The notes beneath the pieces were generated by a model. It did no database searches, was not told where the DNA came from, and was given only the letters and a program-made list of their open reading frames with translations. A stretch of 64,000 bases of DNA, from the NCBI RefSeq assembly GCF_000165425.1, contig NW_001798977.1, positions 63,216-127,215 of the forward strand, given 5' to 3'. Position 1 is the first letter of the stretch. Every line of letters starts with the position of its first letter. Source of the DNA: Paramecium tetraurelia (Eukaryota; Ciliophora; Oligohymenophorea; Peniculida; Parameciidae). Below are positions 51,593-61,948 of this stretch, in pieces. The position numbers were made by a program, and so were the translations under genes.

Positions 51593-52646
51593 ATGGGCAT
51601 TTGTGCTTTAGAAACTAAATCTGATGTAAACTACTAATTAGAAATTCAAGAAATTAATTATCAATCAACTTCAAATGGTAAGGTACATGAAGTTCAAAAT
51701 CAGTTAACATTGGATGAAAATTAGGCAGCACTAAAAATATAAAATAGTTTTAGAGTCAAGTAAGCCAAGTAAGAGGCTGAAGAGAAAAGAAATGAATTAC
51801 TATTAGATTCGCCAAAAGATTGGGTTGAGTATAATTAAAAATTTATAACTCCTGAGTTGCCAAAATAATTCAAGGAACAAGTGAAGAAATCCTTAACTAA
51901 GGAAGATAGACTACTTAATCCAATGTAAGCATCGGATGGTAGTATTTATTCGGGTCAATGGAGTAGGGGCATGTAAAATGGTTATGGATAGATGATGAAA
52001 TCAGATAGAACTTACTTTGAAGGCACTTGGGCTTAAGGTTAATTTTTAATGGGAGGTATTCTATTTTCAAATGGAGACTTTTTTGTAAGTAAACAAATTG
52101 ATTTCTAATATTAGATTGGCACTGCAACCAATGGAGAGAAGGTATTCAAAAATGGTATAACATATGATGGGGAAGTCTAATATGGAATACCCCATGGTAA
52201 AGGATAAGAAAAACACGAAAATGAAATTATTTATGTTGGAAATTATCTCGATGGTAAGAAACATGGATAAGGATCATTGCATTATCAAGATGGATCGAGT
52301 TATGAAGGAGAACATCAACATGGATTGGTTACAGGAAAAGGTACATTCAGATATTCTGATGGTACCTACTATTCAGGATAGTTACTAAATGGTGTAATGC
52401 ATGGCAAAGGAATTCTCATTGAAACTGATGGAACTATCTATGAAGGTATGTTGATATCAGACATATTAAGGCGGTTTTGAAGATGGAAAAAAAGAAGGAA
52501 GAGGCATTTTGAAATTTCCTGATAATTCTCAATTTGAAGGGTAATTTAGAATGGGCAAAAGACATGGAAAAGGTAAAATAATAAAAAAAGGTGGTTATGT
52601 TTAAGATTATGAATTTAAAAATGGAGAATAAATATATCCAAAATGA
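51593..52646 (+). CDS. IQ and MORN-repeat protein, 332 aa
   Basis: ATG 51593, introns of 30 nt (starting near 52085) and 25 nt, TGA 52644-52646; 333 codons. The N-terminus MGICALE has Gly2 and Cys4, fitting myristoylation with palmitoylation. IQNSFRVKQAKQEAEEKR resembles a calmodulin-binding IQ motif. From about residue 115 at least seven MORN repeats follow (YSGQWSRGMQNGYG, YVGNYLDGKKHGQG, YEGEHQHGLVTGKG, YSGQLLNGVMHGKG). MORN proteins tether to membranes and cytoskeleton in ciliates. The 30-nt intron has no TGA and is in phase, so unspliced mRNA would add 10 residues. Confidence 0.88.
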
Positions 52647-52674
52647 TTAGGATATAATAATTATAAAATGAATC

Positions 52675-54195
52675 TCATTAATTCTTCCATATTTAAATAT
52701 CCTTTGTTTTGTCGTTCCAAACAATTAAGTAGTCAGCATTAACAGAAATTGCTCCAAATAAAGTACTACTTGGAAATTCAATTGTTTAAAGTAAACTAAA
52801 TCTATTGTTTTAAAGCTTTCTTAATATGTAAAAATTCTTTGAGTGCTTGCTTATAATTAAATGTTATTTCTTGTGGAATATCGATGGACATAAGTAATAT
52901 CCGTCTGTTAATTGTTCCTTCATGTTAATTCTTTTTAGTATCTTATAGTTCAACAATTATTTATCGAATAGATATATCTGTGCCACTCCATTACCATATC
53001 TTTGCCAAAAGAATGCTACATTAGATATAAAGGCTATTCTATAACCATAATCGTCATTTTAAATTATTTATAATTTCTTCCATAACTTATCTTCTCCAAT
53101 CTCCCAAACTATTATTGATTTATCTCTACTTGAAGATATCAACTGTGTCTCTTTCAAATTTAGTGAGATACTATAAACAGACCCAGTATGTCCCAGCAAG
53201 GATTGATACTATTCAAATTGATTATCTAGATTTTTCACCCAAACTTTAATTGAATTATCCAAACTGCAAGAGTATATAAAATCATCATTTTAACTAATTA
53301 TTAAACTGCAAATGCTATTAGCATGTTCATTTATAGTTTGATCACATTTCCAATTGTTTTTTGCTTACTCTCTCCAAATCATTATCTGTGAATCACAGGC
53401 ACCTGAAACAAAAAATAGTTAATTTTAACTAAAAGTCAGACAATTTACATTATAATTATGACCACTAAGTGTTTATAGTTGAGTCAATTTATCTTATTCA
53501 AATTTCCAAACTATGATATCCTTACCGCTTCCAGAAACTACTACATTTCCTGCTTTGTTGAATGCCAATGCATAACAATCGTATTATTATTTAATACTGT
53601 TGATTTGTTGAAAATTGACCGGTCTTATTTTGACTTCTTATTGATTTTGTTATATGAGCTTCTTGATTTCTAGATGTATCATTAAACTATTTTTTTTCAA
53701 TTCCGAGAATAATTCCTTCTCTTTAATTAAAACTCGCTCTAAATTCAAATTACCAACGTGATTGTTTTCATTTTCTTCTTCAGTTAATTTCTCACTCAAT
53801 ATTTCCGAGATTTCTTTTAATTTTTTAATATCCATATCTTCTTTCAATGCCTTAATTTAATTAATCTCTCTATCTATAGCCTTTTAAAACTGAAATCGAT
53901 AATCATCTGTAGTTTCAATCAGAGAGTTGATAAATTTCAATGCTTATTCTCGATATTGTTGAAACTTGCTTAGTAATTGATCTAATTGAGGAACTTTGGT
54001 ATTTTTAAAGTTCAAGAATTTTTAGACAGCTTTGCCTTCGAGATTTTACCATAATTTCATGGCTTCTTCAAAACTAATGAGAGTTTAGTTTTCAGTATCA
54101 CAATCTGTGCAAAAGATTCTTTTTTCTTATCCTTTTGTGATATTCAACTAAGTTATTGGTTTTTGATGTTGAGGACATAGTAGTGTAGAACCCAT
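52675..54195 (-). CDS. coiled-coil/WD40 protein, 506 aa, intronless
   Basis: One frame of 507 codons from ATG 54195. N-terminus: CPQHQKPI, then FCTDCDTENQTLISFEEA, a small Cys/His cluster. Residues about 70-190 are charged helices (coiled coil). From about residue 205 there are clear WD repeats: SGSGKDIIVWKF, SGACDSQIMIWRE, SCSLDNSIKVWVK, SSSRDKSIIVWEI, and a last blade ending IVWNDKTKDIQIWKN. This predicts a seven-bladed propeller. Same family plan as 19722-21278 but better preserved repeats. Scaffold function is likely; partners unknown. It converges on the MORN gene with a 28-base gap. Confidence 0.87.
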
Positions 54196-54464
54196 TTAGA
54201 CTAGGACAAAGGATGTGTTGATATAATAATATAAATATAATAAATTTTTTATTTATTTAGGAAATCAAGTAATGTAAAATTATATTATACTGAATTGAGA
54301 TCCCATATAGTTGTTTGTGATTAAATTGTAAAGGAGAATGTGAGAAAATTAAAATATTTGAATGAAATGTTTATTTAAAGTGTTTAGTACACCATATATA
54401 ATTTAGATTAAAAGTGACAATAATAAAATGATGATGATAAATTACATATGAATCAGAAAAGTCT

Positions 54465-55085
54465 TCATGTTAATTTATCTATCTTTTTCTCTTAAAACAT
54501 TCTATGAGGCGAAGAGTTCTTAAGACCACTTGGAGCTGTGTGTTTTCTCACTTGTAAATTAGGATTGATAGAAATTTTAATTTAGTCTGGTTTCTAATTA
54601 AAGAATGGCGATGTAAAATTACATCTTTAAGATCCAATCTATTTTTTAGATTTTGTCATCTATTCTTTTGTTTAGATAATAGATTTCAATCTGTCTTACA
54701 GCACTTGATTTTGTCGCTTTAATTATATTTGCTCTAACTAGTAGTCATTCATTTAATCTTTCCATTTGCATTCCTTTTTTTCATAAAATTTTAAGGTTTC
54801 TTTTAGTTTCTTATTTTCATCCTCCAACTCTTAGAGTTTATCAATTATGGACTGATTTTCAGAATTTTGGAATCCACTTGAAATTGAGGTTTCTTGAAAT
54901 TCATCAATGTCAACAAAAGAGACAATTTTGGGTATATGTTTTCTCAAATGAGTTTGACTTTTTTGGGAGAGTGAATTTAAACTATTCCTATTCGAAGTTT
55001 GTTCACTACTTGAAAGTAGATTAGTAAGTTATTCAATAGTGAGAGCTATGTGTTCTTACATATTATAATTATTGATATCAATCAT
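54465..55085 (-). CDS. coiled-coil protein, 206 aa, intronless
   Basis: ATG 55085 to TGA 54467-54465, 207 codons, no intron. The N-terminus is Ser/Asn-rich (LSSSEQTSNRNSLNSLSQK), followed by a coiled coil (IIDKLQELEDENKKLKETLK, QLKRQNQVLQDRLKSI) and a basic Pro/Ser tail. No enzyme motif. It is divergent from the plus-strand gene at 55129 with only 43 bases between the two ATGs, so they likely share a bidirectional promoter. Confidence 0.7.
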
Positions 55086-55128
55086 AAATTAATACATTAT
55101 GAACCCAGTAATTAACTATTAATGAATA
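55086..55128. promoter_or_regulatory. 43-base bidirectional promoter interval
   Basis: The two divergent start codons (minus at 55085, plus at 55129) leave only 43 bases for both 5' UTRs and core promoters. Compact divergent promoters are known in Paramecium. No specific factor site is recognised. Confidence 0.5.
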
Positions 55129-55498
55129 ATGGAAAATGCTGAGGAGAACTAATTTAATAATAGAGATATTCCATTCTTATTTAACAACTAAATAAACTGT
55201 TAATCTTAACAGAAAAAAAATGATAAAGAATTAAAATTAATATTAGAGAATTTTGTAGAATAATGTTTGTCATAATAATTTGAAAGATAAGGATAAGTAT
55301 TCTAATTTATAATCTAATCAATAGAATTTAAATCATATATTATATTTGCGAAATTCTTATATAATTATGTTGAATAATAAAATTATCAAAGATACCCATA
55401 CCAATTATGAAAAAGAAGATTTACAATTAAAAAATATGATAATTATGAGTTACATTTTAAATGAGTTAATTTTATAAATTGTTGATTTTTTAAAGTGA
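55129..55498 (+). CDS. small helical protein, 113 aa
   Basis: ATG 55129, one 28-nt intron, TGA 55496-55498; 114 codons. The first 30 residues are Asn/Gln-rich; then a charged amphipathic helix (KELKLILENFVEQCLSQQFE) and, after the intron, NLNHILYLRNSYIIMLNNK and a Leu/Ile-rich end. The helical N-terminal layout faintly recalls LisH-type dimerisation proteins of basal bodies, but this is speculative. Unspliced, the frame also stays open to a different end, so the intron is supported mainly by its consensus ends. Confidence 0.55.
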
Positions 55499-55619
55499 AA
55501 TTTAAATACTATAATAATCACACTTAAATCAAAAATAATTAATAATCTTAACTTAATCAGCTCAAAGATTATTTTATTAATAATAGAAATAATTTTATTT
55601 TAAAGTTAAATATATATAT

Positions 55620-56845
55620 TCATATTTTTATTTTTATCTATGATTTTCTTGAACCATAGATAAATCTATCCATTTTCTCATTTTTTTCTAATTGTTAATT
55701 CAACTGTTTAGTTAAACCCAATTTCTCTTTTTGAAATAGTTCATTTTCCTTTTGATATATCATTATCTCTGATTACAGATTTCTAACATCTTTCAATAGT
55801 ATTTCGCACTCTTCTCCTTATTAATTGTACTTTTATCTATAATTAGAAACAACTATTACCTTAATTCATCATATTATTATTATTCAAATTGTAGTTTCTT
55901 CTACCAGACTCCTTCGATATCTTTTAAAGTACCTTATAATTGTTAAATTTAAGATTATAGAGATACAACTTGCTCTTGTTTACCTGTTAATTTTTATTTA
56001 TATTCTTCAACTTAGGTTGAGCAATCATTTTTGAGAAGAGATATACTTTTTTCTATTTCTTATTGAGATTCTTTCTTAATTTGGATCACCTAATTCTCTG
56101 CCTCTATTCTTATTTGTTCTTCCTAAAACTTTCTCCTTTCTATTTCAGCTCTCAATTAGGCAATAATTTGTTAAGATTCCTATTGTTTTATTTAGTGAGT
56201 GTTTCTAGGGTATGATGTATATAATTACCTTAATTCATCTAATTTTGTTTATAGAGAATTATTAAACTAGGTCTCGCTTTCAATTTATGATACGTATTAT
56301 GCAATTTTATCCTCATATTATTTCTTTACTTTAATCAATTCGTTGGCTGTTTCTTCTTATTTTTTTAATGCTTCATCTTATGCTTTAATTAATTGATCTC
56401 TCATTTTTGACAAATTCTCTTTGTGTTTGCTCTCTATATTTTCAATATGCTATTTCAATAAATTAATTGTGTTTTCCTGCTCCTGAAACTTGATTCTAAA
56501 TTTTAACTCTACTGATTTAAGTTGGTTCTTATTTAAAATTTCTTCATTATTTGTAAAATTAGTATTCTCCTCGTTTTTTCTGATTCTGGACCTCAAGATT
56601 GAACTTAAATGAGGTGTGACATCCTATTACTTCTCTGGAGTAATAGAATGAGTTCTCTCTTCATTTGATACCATTTAATCATAAGGTATAATCTGTTTTT
56701 GATGGTCTTGATCTGGATGTAAAGTAGAATCGCAGTGATAACATAATTTAGTAGGCTCATTTTCATTGCAATCAAAGCATTTTATAGTAGCAGGCTTTAT
56801 TTGACAATTGAAACATCTAACGAATTTCCTTTAATTTTGATTCAT
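55620..56845 (-). CDS. B-box-like zinc finger and coiled-coil protein, 392 aa
   Basis: ATG 56845, introns of 24 and 23 nt, both placed after the same codon pair (GAA TTA AG) and both GTAAT...TAG, TGA 55622-55620; 393 codons. The N-terminal zinc module CFNCQIKPATIKCFDCNE, LCYHCDSTLHPDQDH matches a B-box-type C/H pattern. From about residue 105 to the end it is one long coiled coil (ENTINLLKQHIENIESKHKE; DEALKKQEETANELIKVKKQ). The plan resembles TRIM proteins lacking a RING, or ciliary B-box coiled-coil proteins. Likely structural or adaptor role. Confidence 0.8.
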
Positions 56846-56989
56846 ATTTTATAATATAAAATATTCAAAAAATAAACTCTTATATGTTTAAGATGATACT
56901 TATCATTTTCTTCTTATTTTATTACTAATATTTTAATTTCGTTGTCAAATTCATTATTTCAACATGTAGAGTAACTAATTATAAACTGA
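56846..56989. other. AT-rich spacer
   Basis: AT-rich sequence upstream of the B-box-like gene with no coding signal; likely promoter of that gene. Confidence 0.4.
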
Positions 56990-57600
56990 AACCTATGTAG
57001 GGATTATTTGATATAGATGGTTTTCTAATAGAATATCTACATATTCACTTTCTTTGAGAATTTAGATGTTATTAAAATTACAAATAAAAATGAATATCTT
57101 CATTTTTTATTTATTTAAGTAATTGTTTTTCAAAAGATTCCCATAAGTTTTTATAATATTTAAGTTTAAATTTCATATAAAATCCCTTAGGAGTTCATTT
57201 CTTTATCAACTCTTTAACGTTATTAATTTATATCTTTTGATGAATAAAAATTTGTTTTTTACTTCTTAATTTTTTTGGGTGATACATGTTGCCTAAATGA
57301 TATTTGACAACCTCTTTACCTCTAATTTTAAAGGAATATCATAGATTTTTTTATCATCTACTTGTTTAACAATTGATCTATAAATTCCTCATCCGTTTCG
57401 TAGAGTTTCAATTATGACTAGAAAATTTAGAAGGGTTTAAAAAAAAGTATATGATATAACAATAAATCTTCATTTTCTAGAATAAGTTCGATTAACTCTA
57501 TAGGTCAATGATATTTTAGGTTTCTTAAAATTTTAAAAGAAATAAATATACTAACAACATAATAATAGCATTGAATATATACTTATTAACAGCAATTTTT
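56990..57600 (-). pseudogene. probable minus-strand pseudogene
   Basis: Reading from about 57530 downwards, the frame gives NLKYH, an in-frame TGA, then PIELIELILENEDLLLYHIL, FFKPF and LKLYETDEEFIDQLLNK. The TGA sits where a Trp (TGG) would suit. After this the best coding texture moves to another frame (VDDKKIYDIPLKLEVKRLSN, IIQATCITQ) with no plausible intron. No start codon was found upstream. One TGA mutation plus one frameshift in a formerly intact gene explains the pattern. The family is not recognised. Confidence 0.45.
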
Positions 57601-57639
57601 AATTTAACAGATTAATAAAAGTTATATTCAAAAAGAATA

Positions 57640-60307
57640 ATGGAGGAAAGAGGATTAAGATCTAATGAGAAAGTCACTAAATAACTAGATTATTAAACCA
57701 GGAAAATGATATCACCTCAAACTGATATAAATTTGAAGAAAGAAAATTCAAATCCTTTGGATTAAAACAATAGCACTTATTCACTCAAGGGTTATGAAAG
57801 ACAAGCTCCTTATTCATCAAACTAGTTTGAATAGAATCGTCAAACAGGAGAGCAATAAAAAATGACATCCAACAATAACCCATACCTAAAGCAATCATTA
57901 TACAATAATCCTGAGCAAGGCAAACCATTCATTCGCTCATATTAAGAAGGAGATCTAAGAAAGCCTTTAGATTAGGCAAATTTTAAATAGGAATTACGAT
58001 AAGTTAACGAAAGAGAGATAGCTAGTCCATATGTGAATCTTGAAAACCAAAAAAGAGATCCTGTTGGGGCCAGAACTCCTCTTGATCCAAGAGCAAATAT
58101 GAGTGCTTATACTCCACAATCAAGGTAAGATTTATATCGTCGAGATGTTTAATAATCTGATTACAAACGGGAATTTCAATTACCTGAATATAAAAGAATG
58201 TACCCGGTTTAAGATTCTCGTATTCCACCCAGACAGATCAATTCATTTGAAATGCAATAGAAACCAGTAGATCAACAAGGAGATAGGATGAGATATGATT
58301 AGGAGAGGATTAGGACATTGGGAGGATAATAAGAATAACCTGAAAGAATGGACAGAATGATTAGAGCATCTGATTATGTGAGAAAATCTGATAATCAAGA
58401 CTTTTTAGAATAAGATAAGAGACCATTAGAAAGAAGAGAATATATGGAAAGAGGTGGAGTTGAAATGGCCTAGCATGAATAAAGAAATAATACTTCAAAA
58501 TCCCAAGAATATTCTTAAAGATCATAAAATTAGGTTAGAAAATATTAAGAAGGATCCAAAACTCCAATTGAAGGAAGAATGATTGAAAGGAGAGGGTTTG
58601 ATGATTAAATGCAATTGCAAGGAAGATCTTATTAATAACCAAATCTTTAAAATCATTATGTTGAAGGTGGAAAATAATAATTTTATGAAGCCAGACCTCC
58701 TTTGGATGAACAAAGAAGAATGGCTAATCCTTATGATGAGAGGAGAAATCTAAATCCATATGAAACTAGACCCTAATTCTTGGATTAGAGGCCACCTATT
58801 GAAAGAAGACCAGATCGTGTGGAAATAGAAAAAAGACCGGATCATCCTGATTTTGAAAGAAGACCTGTCCAAAATGATTTTGAAAGAAGATCAGATTTCG
58901 AGAGAAGACCAGATCGACCTGATTTTGAAAAAAGACTAGATCGCCCTGAATTTGAAAGAAGACCTGATAGACCTGAATTTGATAGAAGACCCGATAGACC
59001 TGAATTTGAAAGAAGACCTGAAAGACCAGAATTTGATAGAAGACCTGATATTGAAGGAAAATCTCCTTATTAAGCAAGATTTGGACCAGAAGGGAGATTC
59101 GATGCTGATTAAAGATTGCCTCCTGATTTTAGATATCGTTAATAAGGATATAATAATGAAAGATTTTAATAATAAGGAATAAGGTAAGGAGTAGAAGGTG
59201 TACAGGCATAAAGAGTGTAATTTGAAGATAGACCTGCCTACGGTCCAGGTGGAGTATAAGATGAGAAACAAGGGATGAATTATCGAAAATACTCAGATGG
59301 TAGAGCTATGTTGGATGGACGAGCCGAAAATAGAGATGCTGTTGAAGGAAGACCAGGATTATTGGAAGGAAAGCAATATTAAATGGATGGCAGAGCAGGA
59401 TTTAATAGAACATATGGAGAGGATAGATATTAAGGAACAACGATTTTTGAAGGAAGACCTGGATTAGAAGGAAGAAGAGAATAGTTTTGTACAAGACCTC
59501 CAATATAAGGTAGACCTTTTGAGGAAAGAGGAAATATTGAATAACGAGTTCCAATTGAGAGTAGAAATTAATTTTAGAGAGGATATGATGATAAGTTTGG
59601 TGATAAGTACTTTGAATAAAAGTATCCATAATAATAAGACACAATTGGTAGAAAGGATTTAGGTAGGCCTGAGACTGGAAAACAGAGAGAAGAATTTGAC
59701 AGAAGAACCACTTATGGTAGATCAGATATAGATGATAAAATGGCAGAATTTGGAAAGAGGAAAGAGTTTGATGGAAGAGTGAGACCAGAAACTAGTTTTG
59801 GAAGGCCTAATGGAGTAGGATAGTAACCAGGAGAAAGGTATTACAGAAGGGATTATAATGATTAAGAGTAGAGATTGAGTTATCATTAAGACACATCAGT
59901 AATTGATAGATTGGGGTTAGAGAGAGGAACTAATAGAAATATTATCGGTAATTAAGCTGCAGAAAATATGTTAAGAGGAGGACAACCAATGAACAGATAA
60001 TATGATAGGGAGAGAAGTTTCAATAGGTTAGGAATGGGAGAAAGAGTGGCTAGTTTTACAAACAGTAAGATGGGTTATCAAAGAACTGCTGTTTAAGATA
60101 AGGAGGAATATTAAGGTTACGTTAGATCCAAACTTATGCCTAAGTCATTAGGAAATGGTGCAACAGAATTTTAGAGGAAACAATCTCAAGATTAAGGATT
60201 CTAAAAATGTATTTATATTCACTTATAATTTAGTGTAAAGTCCTAAGAGTTAGATTGAAACTAGAGTTGGAATATATGATATTTAGAGAAGAGATGGAAG
60301 GATTTGA
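57640..60307 (+). CDS. Arg/Gln-rich tandem-repeat protein, 880 aa
   Basis: ATG 57640, one 25-nt intron near the 3' end (about 60208-60232), TGA 60305-60307; 881 codons. The whole protein is polar and rich in Arg, Glu, Gln, Pro, Asp and Tyr, with little hydrophobic core, so it is probably disordered or fibrous. From 58795 to 59064 it contains nine-residue repeats of the form ERRPDRPEF/DRRPDRPEF; further degenerate repeats (EGRPGLLEG, DGRAGFNRT, EGRPGLEGR) follow. The charge pattern suggests a structural or RNA/phase-separating role (inference). No enzymatic domain. Confidence 0.8.
58795..59064 (+). repeat. 27-base tandem repeats coding ERRPDRPEF-type units
   Basis: About nine in-frame units of 27 bases (some shortened) encode Glu/Asp-Arg-Arg-Pro-Asp-Arg-Pro-Glu/Asp-Phe within the 880-residue protein. 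Units differ mainly by silent changes and Glu/Asp swaps, and the downstream ones are the most uniform. Copy number is likely to vary between alleles or strains. Confidence 0.85.
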
Positions 60308-60537
60308 TAGTTAAACACTTTTATTTTATAGACAAATTTTATCATTAACCATTTAATTTTTCTTTTAATATTTGTATCTTGGAATTGCAATTTCAACTAA
60401 TTCTTCTTTGTAACTCTACCTGATAGAATTAATGCAATTTGAATGGACATATTCTTATTCTTTAATAATTGCAAATGACACAACATATTGTAATATTTTT
60501 GTTTTATTTTAAGTTCTTGCCATTAGATACCTCAATT
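60308..60537. other. unresolved minus-strand coding-like stretch
   Basis: On the minus strand two frames show coding texture here: MMKNGGHKIDPEIEVSNGKN entering from upstream, and KYYNMLCHLQLLKNKNMSIQ with IALILSGRVTKK. They cannot be joined to each other or to the candidate gene at 60538-60770 by ordinary introns. It may be the 3' part of that gene or a relic. Confidence 0.3.
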
Positions 60538-60770
60538 TCAGGATCTATTTTATGTCCACCATTTTTCATCATATGATTTGCCTTATTTGTTTAGATATGA
60601 AGTTATATTAATAAGAGAAAACATCAAATTAGATTTCTTTTAATTCAAGGAATTCAAGATGGTTTTCATGATATGAACTATTATGAAATTGTAGTAGTTG
60701 AGATATTTGAAGGATATTTACAATTTCTTGTGTTTTCCCTCCTTCATACTTTGTTTAAGAACATAAACAT
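60538..60770 (-). CDS. possible small protein, 69 aa
   Basis: ATG 60770, one 23-nt GTATG...AAG intron, TGA 60540-60538; 70 codons. The product ends SYLNKQGKSYDEKWWTQNRS. A competing frame over the same DNA gives ILQISQLLQFHNSSYHENHL and LEFLELKEIQFDVFSYQY, which also looks protein-like. I cannot decide between them, so the gene model is tentative. It lies 115 bases downstream of the anchored-protein gene. Confidence 0.3.
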
Positions 60771-60885
60771 ATTGGAACCTATACATAAAGTCAAATTAAT
60801 TCCAGTGTTATTGAAATAAAAATAAATAATTTAATGAAATTACATTATAAATCACACACAAAGCAAATTTTAGGTAGTTATAACA

Positions 60886-61534
60886 TCAGTTATATGATAA
60901 GAGTTTCTTTAGACACCAGAGTCTACAAGAACAGTCTTCATTTTCATCATAGAGATTTAGCAACAAATGTATTTTAATTTATTTGATTTGTTCTGAGGTG
61001 TATGATGAATTTAAAATGTTCAAGGTTGAATCAAATGTTTCAAAAGTACAATTTAAATTAGTGAATTCTCCATTGAATTTAAGTTGAAATGTCAATTCTA
61101 GGATAATTACATAGATAAATACTTGAATCTTCTTTAACTTATGAAATTTGAGATAAATCTGCATGATTAACTTCATACAAATTATCTGTTTCTATTTCTG
61201 TGATAGTTTAATCATTAGATGGTTGCTTCATAAATTCTGTGAAATCGTTTTCAATAGATTCCACTTCTGTGTTATCTGATTATTCAACCTTTTCAATTTG
61301 GGGTTCTTGAGATGACTGTATTTGTTTTTGTTGTACTTTTTCTTTCTTTTTATGAGAGATTTGCTTTTTCTAGGTTTACTTTTTGATTATTTTTAATTCT
61401 TTAATGCTTTCTTAACATTGAAATGAGGAATGAGGTTGAGGTATTTTATCGAATTGCAATTTTTCATAATATGATGAAAACAACCTAAAGAGTTAGTATG
61501 TTAGGACTATCAATTGCAAGTAGATAGATATCAT
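60886..61534 (-). CDS. N-terminally anchored or secreted protein, 207 aa
   Basis: ATG 61534, one 25-nt intron, TGA 60888-60886; 208 codons. The N-terminal hydrophobic segment (MISIYLQLIVLTYQLFRLF) could be a signal anchor or signal peptide. A basic Lys/Gln-rich stretch (KKQTQKKQISHKKKEKVQQK) and an acidic Glu/Asn/Thr-rich stretch follow. The C-terminal part is folded-looking (KLTFQLKFNGEFTNLNCTF) with Cys near the end (NEDCSCRLWCLKKLLSYN). No family recognised. Confidence 0.6.
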
Positions 61535-61574
61535 ATTGAAAGTTTTGGGTAAAAAGAGACTAAGGAATAGATAA

Positions 61575-61930
61575 GTGAAAATACTTTAAATTTTAGATGA
61601 TAACGGATGTGGAAACTGCAATTGAATTAGTAAGTTGAAGCTTATTTGAAGTATCAATAAATGTGAGTGTAAAAAAGGCAGCAAGCAAATTCAAATACTG
61701 GAATTAGATGATATATTTACTTGGTTTGATTAGAAAATGGGAGTTAATTTTGGATGTGATATCATTTAGTTGGAATCCCAAAATTCCATAGGTTGATTCT
61801 CATATATTTGGAGTAGGGAGTTTAATGTTAAGAATGAAACTGTTGCTCTTAAAGCTGAAAGAGACATAAATTAATTAAAACAAAAAGTATTTGAAAATCC
61901 AATTAAAAATATCTTGCATTTATATTGATG
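61575..61930 (+). pseudogene. plus-strand gene relic with in-frame TGA codons
   Basis: One frame reads ILDDNGCGNCN, TGA, ISKLKLI, TGA, SINKCECKKGSKQIQILELD, DIFTWFDQKMGVNFG, then a third TGA, FSYIWSREFNVKNETVALKA and KQKVFENPIKNILHLY. The coding texture is strong, but three in-frame TGAs interrupt it and no intron removes them. The relic overlaps nothing and ends just before the stop of the Notum-like gene on the other strand. A pseudogene with Trp or Arg codons mutated to TGA is the simplest reading. Confidence 0.5.
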
Positions 61931-61948
61931 AATATAATAACTTCTTAT

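Noticed and set aside
58796-59271. Minus-strand frames with Phe/Gln/Val or Ser/Phe/Arg repeats
   Set aside because: These are shadows of the ERRPDRPEF-coding tandem repeats on the plus strand.
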